From NCBI RefSeq assembly GCF_900108175.1, contig NZ_FNVO01000001.1, forward strand, positions 833,499 through 897,498: a DNA stretch of 64,000 nucleotides, written 5' to 3'. The stretch is from Thermomonospora echinospora (GTDB taxonomy: Bacteria > Actinomycetota > Actinomycetes > Streptosporangiales > Streptosporangiaceae). The stretch's first letter is position 1, and each line of letters starts with the position of its first letter. A program made the position numbers and the translations under genes. Below the pieces are notes generated by a model, which saw nothing but the letters and a program-made list of their open reading frames with translations, searched no databases and was not told the DNA's origin. Below, one piece after another: positions 53,158-61,234 of this stretch.

Positions 53158-53219
53158 CTCCGCCCTGCGGGACAGGTCTGCGGCCCTAGGGTCCGGCCTT
53201 GAGAAGAAGGGCACAGTGA

Positions 53220-53672
53220 ATGACCAGCCTGCGAGAGCGCCTCGGCTCCGTCACCGGGGTCTGGGAAGGCGTCTACACCCACCTCACCCCGGCCGGCGCC
53301 GTACTGGAGACCTACGGGTCACGGCAGGAGACCCGGCTGGAAGGCGACCACTGGTACGAGCGGATCATCTACCGGCGCCCGGAGACCGAGCCCCAGATGC
53401 TCGACTTCCGGGCGAGGTTCGACAGTGATGACGACCTCGTCTTCGGCTCCGCCGACTTCCAAGGGCGGGCGCGGCTCGTCGACGGGCGCTTCCTGCTGTT
53501 CACCTACCGGTGGACGGCCGAGCCCGGCGTCGAGGTGGTCGAGCTGATCACCTTTGCCCGGGACGACTACAAGTCCCGGCTCTGGAAGACGTTCCGTGAC
53601 GGCCGGCTGGAGCAGGTCACCGTAGTAGAGGAGCACCGCGTACCTGGCGGAGTTCCGGAGGTGTGGCACTGA
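53220..53672 (+). CDS. Small DUF3598-like (lipocalin-like) protein
   Basis: This 150-residue protein is a paralogue of those at 40967 and 52601, with VTGVWEGVYTHLTPAGAVLE and DDYKSRLWKTFRDGRLEQVT at matching positions. It is closest to the copy at 40967. It is first in a three-gene + operon with a cupin-like protein and a double alpha/beta hydrolase. The ATG has an AAGGG site. The shared occurrence in three IclR/GntR-controlled operons suggests it binds a common pathway compound. Confidence 0.72.
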   Translation: MTSLRERLGSVTGVWEGVYTHLTPAGAVLETYGSRQETRLEGDHWYERIIYRRPETEPQMLDFRARFDSDDDLVFGSADFQGRARLVDGRFLLFTYRWTAEPGVEVVELITFARDDYKSRLWKTFRDGRLEQVTVVEEHRVPGGVPEVWH

Positions 53673-54259
53673 TGGGTGAGCCCCGCATCGTCGATCTCGA
53701 CGCCCCCGGCCTGGACTGGACCGACGTGACCATGCCGGCCGCCTCCGCTCCCGTCCGGCTCGTCCGGCTGCACGCCGACGCGGCCACCGGCTCCTCGGTG
53801 TCGCTGGTCCGTTTCCCCGCGGGCTGGACCAGGCCGGGCACCGGCCACTACACCTGCGCTGAGGAGTTCACGGTGCTCGACGGGCGGATATCCGTCAGCG
53901 GGACCGCCCGCTCCGCCGGTGCGTACGCCTACCTTCCCGAGCTGACGACCCGGACGGACAGCTTCGTGGGCGCCGGCGGTTGCCTGGCCGTCGCCTGGTT
54001 CTCCGGACCTCCCCGCTGGAAGGACGGCGTCGCCGAGGAGGCCCCCGGGCCCGGAGCGGAGACCGGGCGCACCCACTCGGCGCTGCTCGGCTCCCTCGCC
54101 GAACTCTCCGGCCGGCTCCCCGGAATCGGAGACGGTGCCACGGGACTCGACGCGACCTTCCTCGACGCGCGGGTCTGGGCGTACGCCCCGGACGCCGCGT
54201 CCCTTCCCGATCTGCCCGGCCGCGTCCTCGTCCGCCGCTGGCCGGCGTCCGGAGACTGA
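53672..54259 (+). CDS. Cupin-like protein
   Basis: This 195-residue protein looks like a single-domain cupin: the first motif region reads RPGTGHYTCAEEFTVLDGR (His and Glu ligands), and the second region reads FVGAGGCLAVAWFSGPP without clear His ligands. Residues 130-195 form a separate tail with WAYAPDAASLPDLPGRVLVR. It may be a ChrR-like or dioxygenase-like cupin. The ATG at 53672 overlaps the previous stop by one base; a GTG at 53663 lies too close to the GGAGG site. Confidence 0.68.
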   Translation: MGEPRIVDLDAPGLDWTDVTMPAASAPVRLVRLHADAATGSSVSLVRFPAGWTRPGTGHYTCAEEFTVLDGRISVSGTARSAGAYAYLPELTTRTDSFVGAGGCLAVAWFSGPPRWKDGVAEEAPGPGAETGRTHSALLGSLAELSGRLPGIGDGATGLDATFLDARVWAYAPDAASLPDLPGRVLVRRWPASGD

Positions 54260-54274
54260 GGAACGAGGAGCGAC

Positions 54275-55849
54275 ATGAGATCGGGATACCTCACCCTGCC
54301 CTCGGGGCAACTGCACCTGCGGCAGGCGGGCGCGGGATCGCCCGTGGTGCTGCTGCACGACGCACCCGGTTCCAGCGCGGTGTGGGACACCGCGATGATC
54401 GAGGAAGTGGCCCGGGCCCGGTGGGTCATCGCCCCCGACCTGATCGGTTTCGGCGGCACCACCGCGGCCGGCGACGCCGCGGACCTGGACGCCCAGGCCA
54501 CGGCGCTGGCCACGGCGCTGACCGAGCTGGGAGTGCGGCGCGCCCCGGTGGCGGCCGAAGGCGCGGGGGCGGCGGTGGCGGCGCGGCTCGCCGAACGCCA
54601 CCCCGGACTCGTCCAGGGCATCCTGGTCCTGCGCGTCCCCTACCACGGCGCCGAGCAGCCGCCCGCCCAGCCCGAAGCGGACGCCGGCGGTGGGCACCTG
54701 CTACGGCTCTACGACGAGATCCGTGACGGCATCCTCTTCGCCCCCTGGTGGCGGCCGAAGGCGGCGAACCGGCGGCGCCGCGGGCTGCCACCCGCCCCGG
54801 TGCTCCACGAGCTCTTCCTCGACACGGCCGAGCACGGGGACGCGCATCGGCGGCTTGCGGCGAGCGCGGCGAAGGAGTGGCCCCACCTGGCCGGCACCCC
54901 TGGCATGGTCCTGGCAGGCGACGACTGGACCGCCGGCATCCTGGCGCTTCCCGAAGGCGACGGCGTCCCCCTCCCGGTGGACGACGCGCAGGGGGAGCGC
55001 GAATACCTCCAGGTGGGCTCAGGCGTGATCCACGTCCGCCGTTTCGGCGACGGCTCGTCCGGCCGCCGCCCGGTCCTGGCCCTGCACGCCAACCCCGGTT
55101 CGGGCGATGGCCTGGAGCCCCTGGCCCGAGCGCTCGGCAAGACTCGGCAGGTCATCGTTTGGGACACCCCGGGCCATGGCCGCTCCACCCCGCTGCCGGA
55201 GGACGTTGAGGGAGGCGCCCCCACCCTCGCCGGCACCTACGCGCCACTCCTGGTGGAGTTGTTGGACGCGCTGGGCGTCGAAGAATGCGATGTCTACGGC
55301 ACGCACACCGGGGCGGGGCTGGCGGTCGAGCTGGCCATAGCGGCGCCGAACCGGGTCGGGGCGCTCGTCCTGGACGGGGTGCCGCTCTTCGACGACCAGC
55401 CGGAACTCGTCGCCTCCGTCCTGGCGAACTACTTCGTGGACCTGACCCCCGACCCCCACGGCTCGCACCTGCGCCGCGCGTGGGGAGTCTCCGCGGACAT
55501 GGCGCTGTGGTGGCCCTGGTTCGAGCACACCCCCGAGGGCGTCAGGGACGTCGACCCCTACCGGCCGGACTTCCTGCACCGGGTGACGCTGGACATGCTG
55601 CGCTCGGCCCCGCACTACCACCGCTACTACCGCGCGGGCTGGCAGTGGCCCTGCACCCGCCGGCTGCCGTTGGTGCGGAGGCCCGCGCTCGTCGGCAGCA
55701 CTCTCACGGACCCGCTCGCGCCGATGACACCGGTGGCCCTGCGGCTGTTGGCCGACGCCGCCGAGACGACGTTCGCACCCCTGGGCGGCGCCGGCTCACC
55801 CGAGCTCAACGCCGCCTTGATGGCCCGCTATCTCGACGGAGTGCGCTGA
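54275..55849 (+). CDS. Fused double alpha/beta-hydrolase, both nucleophile sites altered
   Basis: This 524-residue protein contains two alpha/beta-hydrolase domains. The first (about 1-230) has VVLLHDAPGSSAVWD and an elbow AAEGAGA where GxSxG is expected, so the nucleophile is Gly. The second (about 248-524) has VLALHANPGSGDGLEPLA and the elbow YGTHTGAG, with His in place of Ser. The first domain is therefore probably non-catalytic. The second belongs to a GxHTG-type group that I recall from other bacterial hydrolases, whose chemistry is unclear to me. The gene follows a cupin-like gene and is last in the operon. Confidence 0.75.
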   Translation: MRSGYLTLPSGQLHLRQAGAGSPVVLLHDAPGSSAVWDTAMIEEVARARWVIAPDLIGFGGTTAAGDAADLDAQATALATALTELGVRRAPVAAEGAGAAVAARLAERHPGLVQGILVLRVPYHGAEQPPAQPEADAGGGHLLRLYDEIRDGILFAPWWRPKAANRRRRGLPPAPVLHELFLDTAEHGDAHRRLAASAAKEWPHLAGTPGMVLAGDDWTAGILALPEGDGVPLPVDDAQGEREYLQVGSGVIHVRRFGDGSSGRRPVLALHANPGSGDGLEPLARALGKTRQVIVWDTPGHGRSTPLPEDVEGGAPTLAGTYAPLLVELLDALGVEECDVYGTHTGAGLAVELAIAAPNRVGALVLDGVPLFDDQPELVASVLANYFVDLTPDPHGSHLRRAWGVSADMALWWPWFEHTPEGVRDVDPYRPDFLHRVTLDMLRSAPHYHRYYRAGWQWPCTRRLPLVRRPALVGSTLTDPLAPMTPVALRLLADAAETTFAPLGGAGSPELNAALMARYLDGVR

Positions 55850-55875
55850 CCGCCCCGAAGCCGGAAACGCAGCGG

Positions 55876-55898
55876 CCCCCGCCCGACCCGGGCGGGGG
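55876..55898. terminator. Hairpin between convergent operons
   Basis: A 9-bp stem CCCCCGCCC with a GACCC loop and its complement, followed by TT, lies 27 bases after the double hydrolase stop. It probably terminates the + operon ahead of the convergent PrpD gene. Confidence 0.6.
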
Positions 55899-56040
55899 TT
55901 GCCGGAGCAACGGGGGTCAGCGGATCGTCGCCACCCACCTCCCGCGGATCCTGACCATTCCGACCGCCGTTCCCGGTGCGGACGCGTCTTGGCCGCGGGC
56001 TGAGCCGGTCCGCCGTGTGCGAGGCCTTCGTGCGGGAGGG

Positions 56041-57459
56041 TCAGCCGATCAGCGCGGTGTCGAGCAGACCGCCGACCTTCGCTCTGGTCGCGAGGCCGCG
56101 AACCTCCTCCGCCAGCGCCGAAGCCGCTTCGGGCGTCAGGACGCGCGAGGCGTTGAGCGCGTACTTCGTGCGCAGCTCGTCGAACGTCAGCGGGTGCTCG
56201 GGGCCGCCGCGCGAGGAGTGGACCCGGTGCTCCAGGCTGCTCCCGTCCACGGTCCGGACCCGCAGCACGGCCGAGAAGGCGCGGGGGAACTCCTCGGAGC
56301 ACTCTTCGTCGGCCACGACCCTGACCTTGGCCGCGAGCTCCAGCCGGCGCTCGTCGCGGAACGCCGCCTCGGTGAAGTCATCGAGGTGCAGGCCGAGCCC
56401 GCCACCTCCGATCAGCGCGCTGGCCACCGTGTACGGTCCGGAGAACTTGGCGTGGTAAGGCGTGCGAGGCCGCACCTTCTCCTCATGCGGCTCGCCGATC
56501 GTGCGCAGCGGCGCGGCGGCGACACCCAGTTCGATTTCCGCCACGTCCTCGGGCCGCAGCCCCTGGGCACGCAGGGCGAGGGCGGCGTCGATGCCGGGGT
56601 GGGTGAAGTGATTCGACGGGTAGGGCTTGTACACGGTGCGCAGCAGCTCCCACTGCTCACCGAGTCCATCGGTGATCGCGTCCCGGTCGTAGCGGCCGTC
56701 CAGGAACGCCTCGAAGAAACCGAAGCGTCCTTCGAAGACCGTGGGGGGACCGGTGATGCCCTCGGCCGCCATGGTGGCGGCGACGACGGCGGCGTGGGCG
56801 GCCCAGCCGCAGTGGACGCGCTTGACCGTGCCGCCGGTACGGTTGGCCTCGATGACCCCCGCTCCCATGCTGGCCGCGATGCCCATCGCGTGGGCGATGC
56901 CGTCTGCGGCCAAGCCCATCAGCAGTGCCGCGCCCGCGGCGGCGCCGACCGTGCCGCAGATGGAGGTCGCGTGCCAGCCCTTCTCGAAGAAGACGGAGTT
57001 GCGGACTTCGGGAAGGTAGGACGCCATGCCGAGCCGGTTGGTGATCTCGTCGCCGACGGCTACGGCGCGGCACAGGTCCGCGCCCGACAGGCCGGCCGAC
57101 TCGGCCACGGCGAGGCAGGCGGGGACGACCGAGGCCGACGGGTGGAGGACGGAGGGCAGATGGGTGTCGTCGAAATCCAGCGCGTGCGCGAGCGTGCCAT
57201 TGATCAGCGCGGCCGAGGGCGCGGGCAGGGACAGCCCCCGTCCGATGACGGAGGAGCCGCCCACGCCGCCCCACCGCTCGGCCATGCGCAGCACCGCCTC
57301 GTGTGGCTCGGCCGGGTCGGTGAGCTCCTGCGCGGCCAGGCAGTTGCCGAAGGTGTCCAGCACCCGCCCGGTAACGTCGGCGGTGACCTGCTCGGGCAGC
57401 TCCGCGTCGGCGGCGAAGTCGGCCAGCGCCGCGACGATGGTCGTGTCCCGGGAGCTCAT
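56041..57459 (-). CDS. MmgE/PrpD family protein
   Basis: This 472-residue protein is of the 2-methylcitrate dehydratase/cis-aconitate decarboxylase/iminodisuccinate epimerase family. It has HALDFDDTHLPSVLHPSASV, GAGVIEANRTGGTVKRVHCG and KPYPSNHFTHPG. It is a distant paralogue of that at 33352. It is last of a three-gene - operon after a cyclase-like gene, which overlaps it by four bases. Which acid it converts is not evident. Confidence 0.88.
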   Translation of the reverse strand: MSSRDTTIVAALADFAADAELPEQVTADVTGRVLDTFGNCLAAQELTDPAEPHEAVLRMAERWGGVGGSSVIGRGLSLPAPSAALINGTLAHALDFDDTHLPSVLHPSASVVPACLAVAESAGLSGADLCRAVAVGDEITNRLGMASYLPEVRNSVFFEKGWHATSICGTVGAAAGAALLMGLAADGIAHAMGIAASMGAGVIEANRTGGTVKRVHCGWAAHAAVVAATMAAEGITGPPTVFEGRFGFFEAFLDGRYDRDAITDGLGEQWELLRTVYKPYPSNHFTHPGIDAALALRAQGLRPEDVAEIELGVAAAPLRTIGEPHEEKVRPRTPYHAKFSGPYTVASALIGGGGLGLHLDDFTEAAFRDERRLELAAKVRVVADEECSEEFPRAFSAVLRVRTVDGSSLEHRVHSSRGGPEHPLTFDELRTKYALNASRVLTPEAASALAEEVRGLATRAKVGGLLDTALIG

Positions 57460-58259
57460 GCGGCCAGCACCGCGAGCGGCCGCACCGGCGCGCCGGTGGC
57501 CCCTACGACGGGAAGCGGGTTCAGCACCAGCATGAACTCGGCGTGGCCGGTGCTGAGCAGTTCGGACAGGCGCATCGTCTCGACGATGTGCACACCCGCC
57601 TCCACCAGGAGGATGCGATGCACGGGGAGCGTGGCGTGGCCGCGTCCGGGGGCGATCCGCTCGAAGGCGATCGTCTCCCCTCCGGCCACCCTGACGCCCC
57701 GGTCGACCAGCCAGCGGGCCGCATCCGGGCCGGGACCGGGAACGCCACCCTCGTCCCCGACGAACAGGCTCGGCTTGTCCCAGTTGCGGGACCAGCCGGT
57801 GCCGATCAGCACGGAGTCGCCGGGGCGAATCTCCACATCGGCCTTCACCTGTGCCGCCTGCAGGTCGTCCGGGGTCACCTCGTAGCCGGGCGGGAGTACG
57901 TCGACGCCGTGGACTGCGGTCACGTCGAGCAGCACACCGCGGCCGACGTAGGGGGGAAAGGCGTCGATCCCGTGCTGGGACAGACCCTGGTTCGACTGGA
58001 TCCCTGCGGCCTCGACCCCGCCGTACACGTAGCCGTCCTGGGAGACGTGACCCAGGGCGTCGACATGGGTGCCGACGTGGCCACCGGTGAGGATGACCTC
58101 GTTGGCGGCCGAGCCACCGTCCTCACGGACCATGTCGCCGTGCCTGCGCTCGATCACCATCCGGAATCTCGGATGGTTCGGCGACTGCGGCATGCCCGTG
58201 CGCATGGGTTGCGCGAGATCGACGACCTTGGCGCCGTCGAGGTGCTGCCACAAGGACAT
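57456..58259 (-). CDS. Cyclase/kynurenine-formamidase family hydrolase
   Basis: This 267-residue protein has the putative-cyclase fold of kynurenine formamidase and isatin hydrolase. The metal motif HVGTHVDALGH (residues about 60-70) is complete and should bind zinc or manganese. Other conserved parts are KVVDLAQPMRTGMPQSPNHP and GDSVLIGTGWSRNW. It probably hydrolyses an amide or a cyclic lactam or lactone. The ATG follows AAGGAG. It starts one base inside the stop of the decayed CoA-transferase gene. Confidence 0.88.
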   Translation of the reverse strand: MSLWQHLDGAKVVDLAQPMRTGMPQSPNHPRFRMVIERRHGDMVREDGGSAANEVILTGGHVGTHVDALGHVSQDGYVYGGVEAAGIQSNQGLSQHGIDAFPPYVGRGVLLDVTAVHGVDVLPPGYEVTPDDLQAAQVKADVEIRPGDSVLIGTGWSRNWDKPSLFVGDEGGVPGPGPDAARWLVDRGVRVAGGETIAFERIAPGRGHATLPVHRILLVEAGVHIVETMRLSELLSTGHAEFMLVLNPLPVVGATGAPVRPLAVLAA

Positions 58260-58735
58260 CACACAACTCCTTTTTCTCGCAGGGCGGCCAGTTCGTCGGC
58301 GCTCACGCCGAGACCGCCCCACACGTCTTCGTTGTCGGCGCCGCGGGCGCGGCCCGTCCATTTGATTGAGCCGGGTGTCTCCGAGAGCCGGAAGAGCACG
58401 TTCTGCATGCGCAGCGGCCCGAGGTCGTCGTCGTGGACCGTGGTGATCGTGTCGAGGGCCCGGTACTGCGGGTCCTCGAAGACGTCGCGGATGTCGTAGA
58501 TGGGCGCCACCGCGGTCTCCGCCCGCTCGAACTCCGCGGCCACCTCGTCCAGGTCGTGGTCGGCGATCCACCTGCCGACGTGGCCGTCGAGCAGGTCGGC
58601 GTGCTCGGCGCGGCTCGCGCCGACGAACAGGGGGGCCGCGTCGACGACCACGAGGCCGGACAGTGGCCCGGGGCGACTGGCCGGTCGTTCAGGTGACGCC
58701 GATCGCCCCTCCGGGGCGACCTGCTCTACTTCCAC
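58259..58735 (-). pseudogene. CoA-transferase (CaiB/BaiF) with an internal deletion
   Basis: The 158-residue frame joins the start and the end of a class III CoA-transferase. Residues about 20-40 (RPGPLSGLVVVDAAPLFVG) match the N-terminal strand of the family, as seen at 3020. From about residue 50 the sequence runs straight into the C-terminal part (AETAVAPIYDIRDVFEDPQY to DNEDVWGGLGVS). Full family members are about 400 residues, so roughly 240, including the catalytic Asp, are missing. The reading frame is kept, and the GTG start has a GAGGAGG site. A working short protein cannot be excluded, but it could not perform the known reaction. Confidence 0.75.
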
Positions 58736-58829
58736 GAAACGGCCTCCTCTCGTGTGCTCCTGCTGGTCCGAGCCCCGTGGCACAACACCGGGATGGGACG
58801 TTCGGGTCCGTCTGGGGCTTCCCAAGCTA

Positions 58830-58860
58830 TTGAAACAGCGTTACTGTGTGCGGAACAAGT
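58830..58860 (+). promoter_or_regulatory. IclR box F
   Basis: GAAACAGCGTTAC followed after six bases by GCGGAACAAGT matches the 31-bp element. It lies 95 bases upstream of the - operon start and 41 bases before the + gene at 58901, in the operon that contains the IclR gene, so it may be autoregulatory. Confidence 0.68.
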
Positions 58861-58900
58861 CCACAGTACAGGTGCGTTCAGGGAGGTGCCGTAGCCCGCG

Positions 58901-59251
58901 ATGATCTACCTCGTCTACCGGATGAAGCTCAGCTTGAAGGCCCGCGGAGACATGCGGGGCTTCTGGAAGTGGCTGGAGGACCGGGAGCGCTGGTTCTACC
59001 GGGATCTCCCGATGGTGCGGGAAGTTCGCTGGTACTACAGCGTGATCGGGGACGTGTACGTTGTCGAGAACTGGGCCGCGTTCGATAACGAGGCGGGCTG
59101 GGGCGAGTACCGCTCGGCTCTGGCCACGCTGAAGGCCGACGACGCCTGGGAAACCCAGCGGGTCAGCCAGGACGAGTGGTGGGAGTTCCTTGACACGCGA
59201 ATCGTCACCGATCTTCCGGTGAAAGTGGGATTCCGCCACCACGATGGTTGA
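58901..59251 (+). CDS. Small conserved-looking protein, function unknown
   Basis: This 116-residue protein starts MIYLVYRMKLSLKARGDMRG and is rich in Trp, Tyr and Arg (WYYSVIGDVYVVENWAAFDN). The alternation of strands and helices recalls the dimeric alpha-beta barrel fold of NIPSNAP or antibiotic-monooxygenase-like proteins, but I cannot confirm this. No catalytic motif, signal peptide or membrane segment is evident. It lies 41 bases after IclR box F and 29 bases before the IclR gene, so it is probably part of the same transcript. Confidence 0.7.
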   Translation: MIYLVYRMKLSLKARGDMRGFWKWLEDRERWFYRDLPMVREVRWYYSVIGDVYVVENWAAFDNEAGWGEYRSALATLKADDAWETQRVSQDEWWEFLDTRIVTDLPVKVGFRHHDG

Positions 59252-59280
59252 CACCACGTAGCCGCTTCCCGGAGGAAGAG

Positions 59281-60108
59281 ATGCCGACCAAGAATCACCG
59301 TGCCGCTCCCGGTGAGACCCCCGCTCGCGAGAACACCGGACAGGTGATCGCCGCCGTCGAGCGGGCTGTGGACGTGCTGATGCACTTCGCCGAGACGCCG
59401 GCGGCGACACTTGGGGTGACCGAGATCGCCGAGGCGCTCGGGATGTCGAAGGCGGCCGTGCACCGGGTCCTGGCATCGTTGCGCGGACGGCACCTCATCG
59501 ATCTCGACCCGGTGAGCAGGCGTTACTCTCTGGGGGTCGGCGCCATGCGGCTCGGTCTGGCCTATCTGGACAGACTGGACCTCCGGCATATTGCCGCCCC
59601 CGAACTGGTGGTGCTCTCCCAGCGCACCGACGAGACGGCGACCCTGTCCATCCGCACCGGCTGGAACCGGATCTACGCCGATCAGGTGACCCCCGCCCGT
59701 GAGGTCATCATGAGCGTCTCCCTCGGTGTGCCTTACCCCCTGCACGCGGGCAGCTCGTCCAAGGCGTTCCTCGCCTTCCTCACCGATGAGGAGATCGAGG
59801 CGTATCTGTCGCAGGTCCGGTTGGAGCCGCTGACGGATCGCACGATCGATGACATTCCCCGGCTGCGCGCGGAACTCGCGGAGATCCGGGAGCGCGGCTG
59901 GGCGCAGTCCTTCGCCGAACGCATGTCGGGGGCGGCCTCCGTGGCCGCGCCCGTCTTCGACCACCACGGCCGGCCCGTGGCCGTCATCAGCGTCTGCGGA
60001 CCGCTGGAACGGTTCCGGGAGGAGGTCGACGCATGCGTGGAAGCTCTTCTCGATTCCACTCGAAGAGTCACCACCCAGATGGGGTGGACCGCATCAGAAA
60101 GGAGGTGA
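59281..60108 (+). CDS. IclR family transcriptional regulator
   Basis: This 275-residue regulator has an IclR winged helix (GVTEIAEALGMSKAAVHRVL, then ASLRGRHLIDLDPVSRRYSL) and the IclR effector domain with YPLHAGSSSKAFLAFLT and RGWAQSFAERMSGAASVAAP. Such proteins bind aromatic acids, keto acids or other small acids and often recognise three GGAAC-type half-sites. The 31-bp elements found at six promoters in this region fit that type. The ATG at 59281 is chosen because GGAGGAAGAG lies just upstream. Confidence 0.9.
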   Translation: MPTKNHRAAPGETPARENTGQVIAAVERAVDVLMHFAETPAATLGVTEIAEALGMSKAAVHRVLASLRGRHLIDLDPVSRRYSLGVGAMRLGLAYLDRLDLRHIAAPELVVLSQRTDETATLSIRTGWNRIYADQVTPAREVIMSVSLGVPYPLHAGSSSKAFLAFLTDEEIEAYLSQVRLEPLTDRTIDDIPRLRAELAEIRERGWAQSFAERMSGAASVAAPVFDHHGRPVAVISVCGPLERFREEVDACVEALLDSTRRVTTQMGWTASERR

Positions 60109-60136
60109 CGGTTGACCGGTCGGCCGGCCGTCTCCC

Positions 60137-61177
60137 ATGTCCCATTACGACCTGCTCTTCAAGGGTGGCACCGTCGCCCTTCCCTGCCACGGCCAGATCT
60201 GCGCGGACCTGACCGTCTCCCGGGGAAGGCGGCGGACCTCGCGGACGACCTCGCCGCCTCCGAAGCCGCCGAGGTCGTCGACGCCGCCGGGAAGATCATC
60301 CTTCCCGGCGCCGTCGATGCCCACTTCCACCTCGGCATTCACCGCGATGTGGGTCTGTCGGCGTCGCTGCACTGTGAGCAGTCCGAGTTGATGCGCGTGT
60401 TCATCGATCGGGTCCGTGCCAACGGAGACCCGCAGACGCTGCGCGCCTACCACGAGGGACGTCCGCCGCTGACCGAGCGGGTGGCCATCGGCGAGGCCAC
60501 CGCCCTGGCCGGCCACACCGGCACCGACCTCAACCTGCTGCACCTGTCCGGCAGCGACGTGGTCACGCCGTCTCGCCGGCCCGTCGCTCGTTCGGCGGTG
60601 ACACGCGGGCCCAGACCACTCCGCACCACCTCTGCCTCGACCACGAGAGCCTCGACGAGCGCGGCGGCCTGGGCGGCAAGGTCAATCCGCCCGTCTACAC
60701 CAAGACCCACAACGAGGTCCTGTGGCTGCGCGCCGCGGACGGCTCGATCGACTGGGCGGCCTCCGACCACGCCTGTTGCAGGGAGGCGGGGAAGGGCGAC
60801 GAGTTCTGGCCGGCGCGCCCCGGGTTCGGTGGTACCGCGCTGCTCTACCCGGTCCTCTTCTGCGAGAGGCACCTCAGGCGGGGCCTCCCGCTGACCCGCG
60901 TGGCGGAGCCGGCCTCGGCGAATCCGGCGCGGGCGGACAACCTGTGGGGCCGCGAGGGCAGCCTCGCCGTCGGTTTCGACGCGGACCTGACCGTGGCGGA
61001 CCCGAGCCGAGGCGGACGGTGACGTCCGAGATCTGTCCCTTCGGCCGGGACCACTCCCCGTTCGAGGGCGCCGAGCCCACCGGCCGGCCGGTGGCCACGG
61101 TGGGCGGCGGCCAGGCGCGATCCCGCGACGGCGATGTCGCCGGCGTGCCCGCCGATCGGTACACGCACCGTGCGTGA
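60137..61177 (+). pseudogene. Decayed dihydropyrimidinase/D-hydantoinase gene
   Basis: Pieces of a cyclic amidohydrolase occur in order but in different frames. They are SHYDLLFKGGTVALPCHGQI (60137 frame), then AAGKIILPGAVDAHFHLGIH with the HxH metal motif, LHCEQSELMRVFIDRVRANG and GTDLNLLHLSGSDVV in a second frame, then TTPHHLCLDHESLDERGGLG, VNPPVYTKTHNEVLWLRAAD and WAASDHACC in a third, and ICPFGRDHSPFEG in a fourth stretch. At least three frameshifts lie near 60220, 60585 and 61018. About 150 residues, including the carboxylated-Lys region, are missing between DAHFHLGIH and LHCEQ. The gene is clearly dead. Its decay next to the IclR gene suggests lost use of a hydantoin-like substrate. Confidence 0.85.
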
Positions 61178-61186
61178 CCACTACGC

Positions 61187-61206
61187 TTTTAAACGTCAGA
61201 CTTATT
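61187..61206 (+). promoter_or_regulatory. GntR box 8
   Basis: TTTTAAACGTCAGACTTATT carries the GTCAGAC core with A/T-rich flanks. It lies 28 bases before IclR box G and about 90 bases before the transporter permease gene. Confidence 0.6.
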
Positions 61207-61234
61207 GACAGGCTGGTCGGCGCAAGCCTATGTT

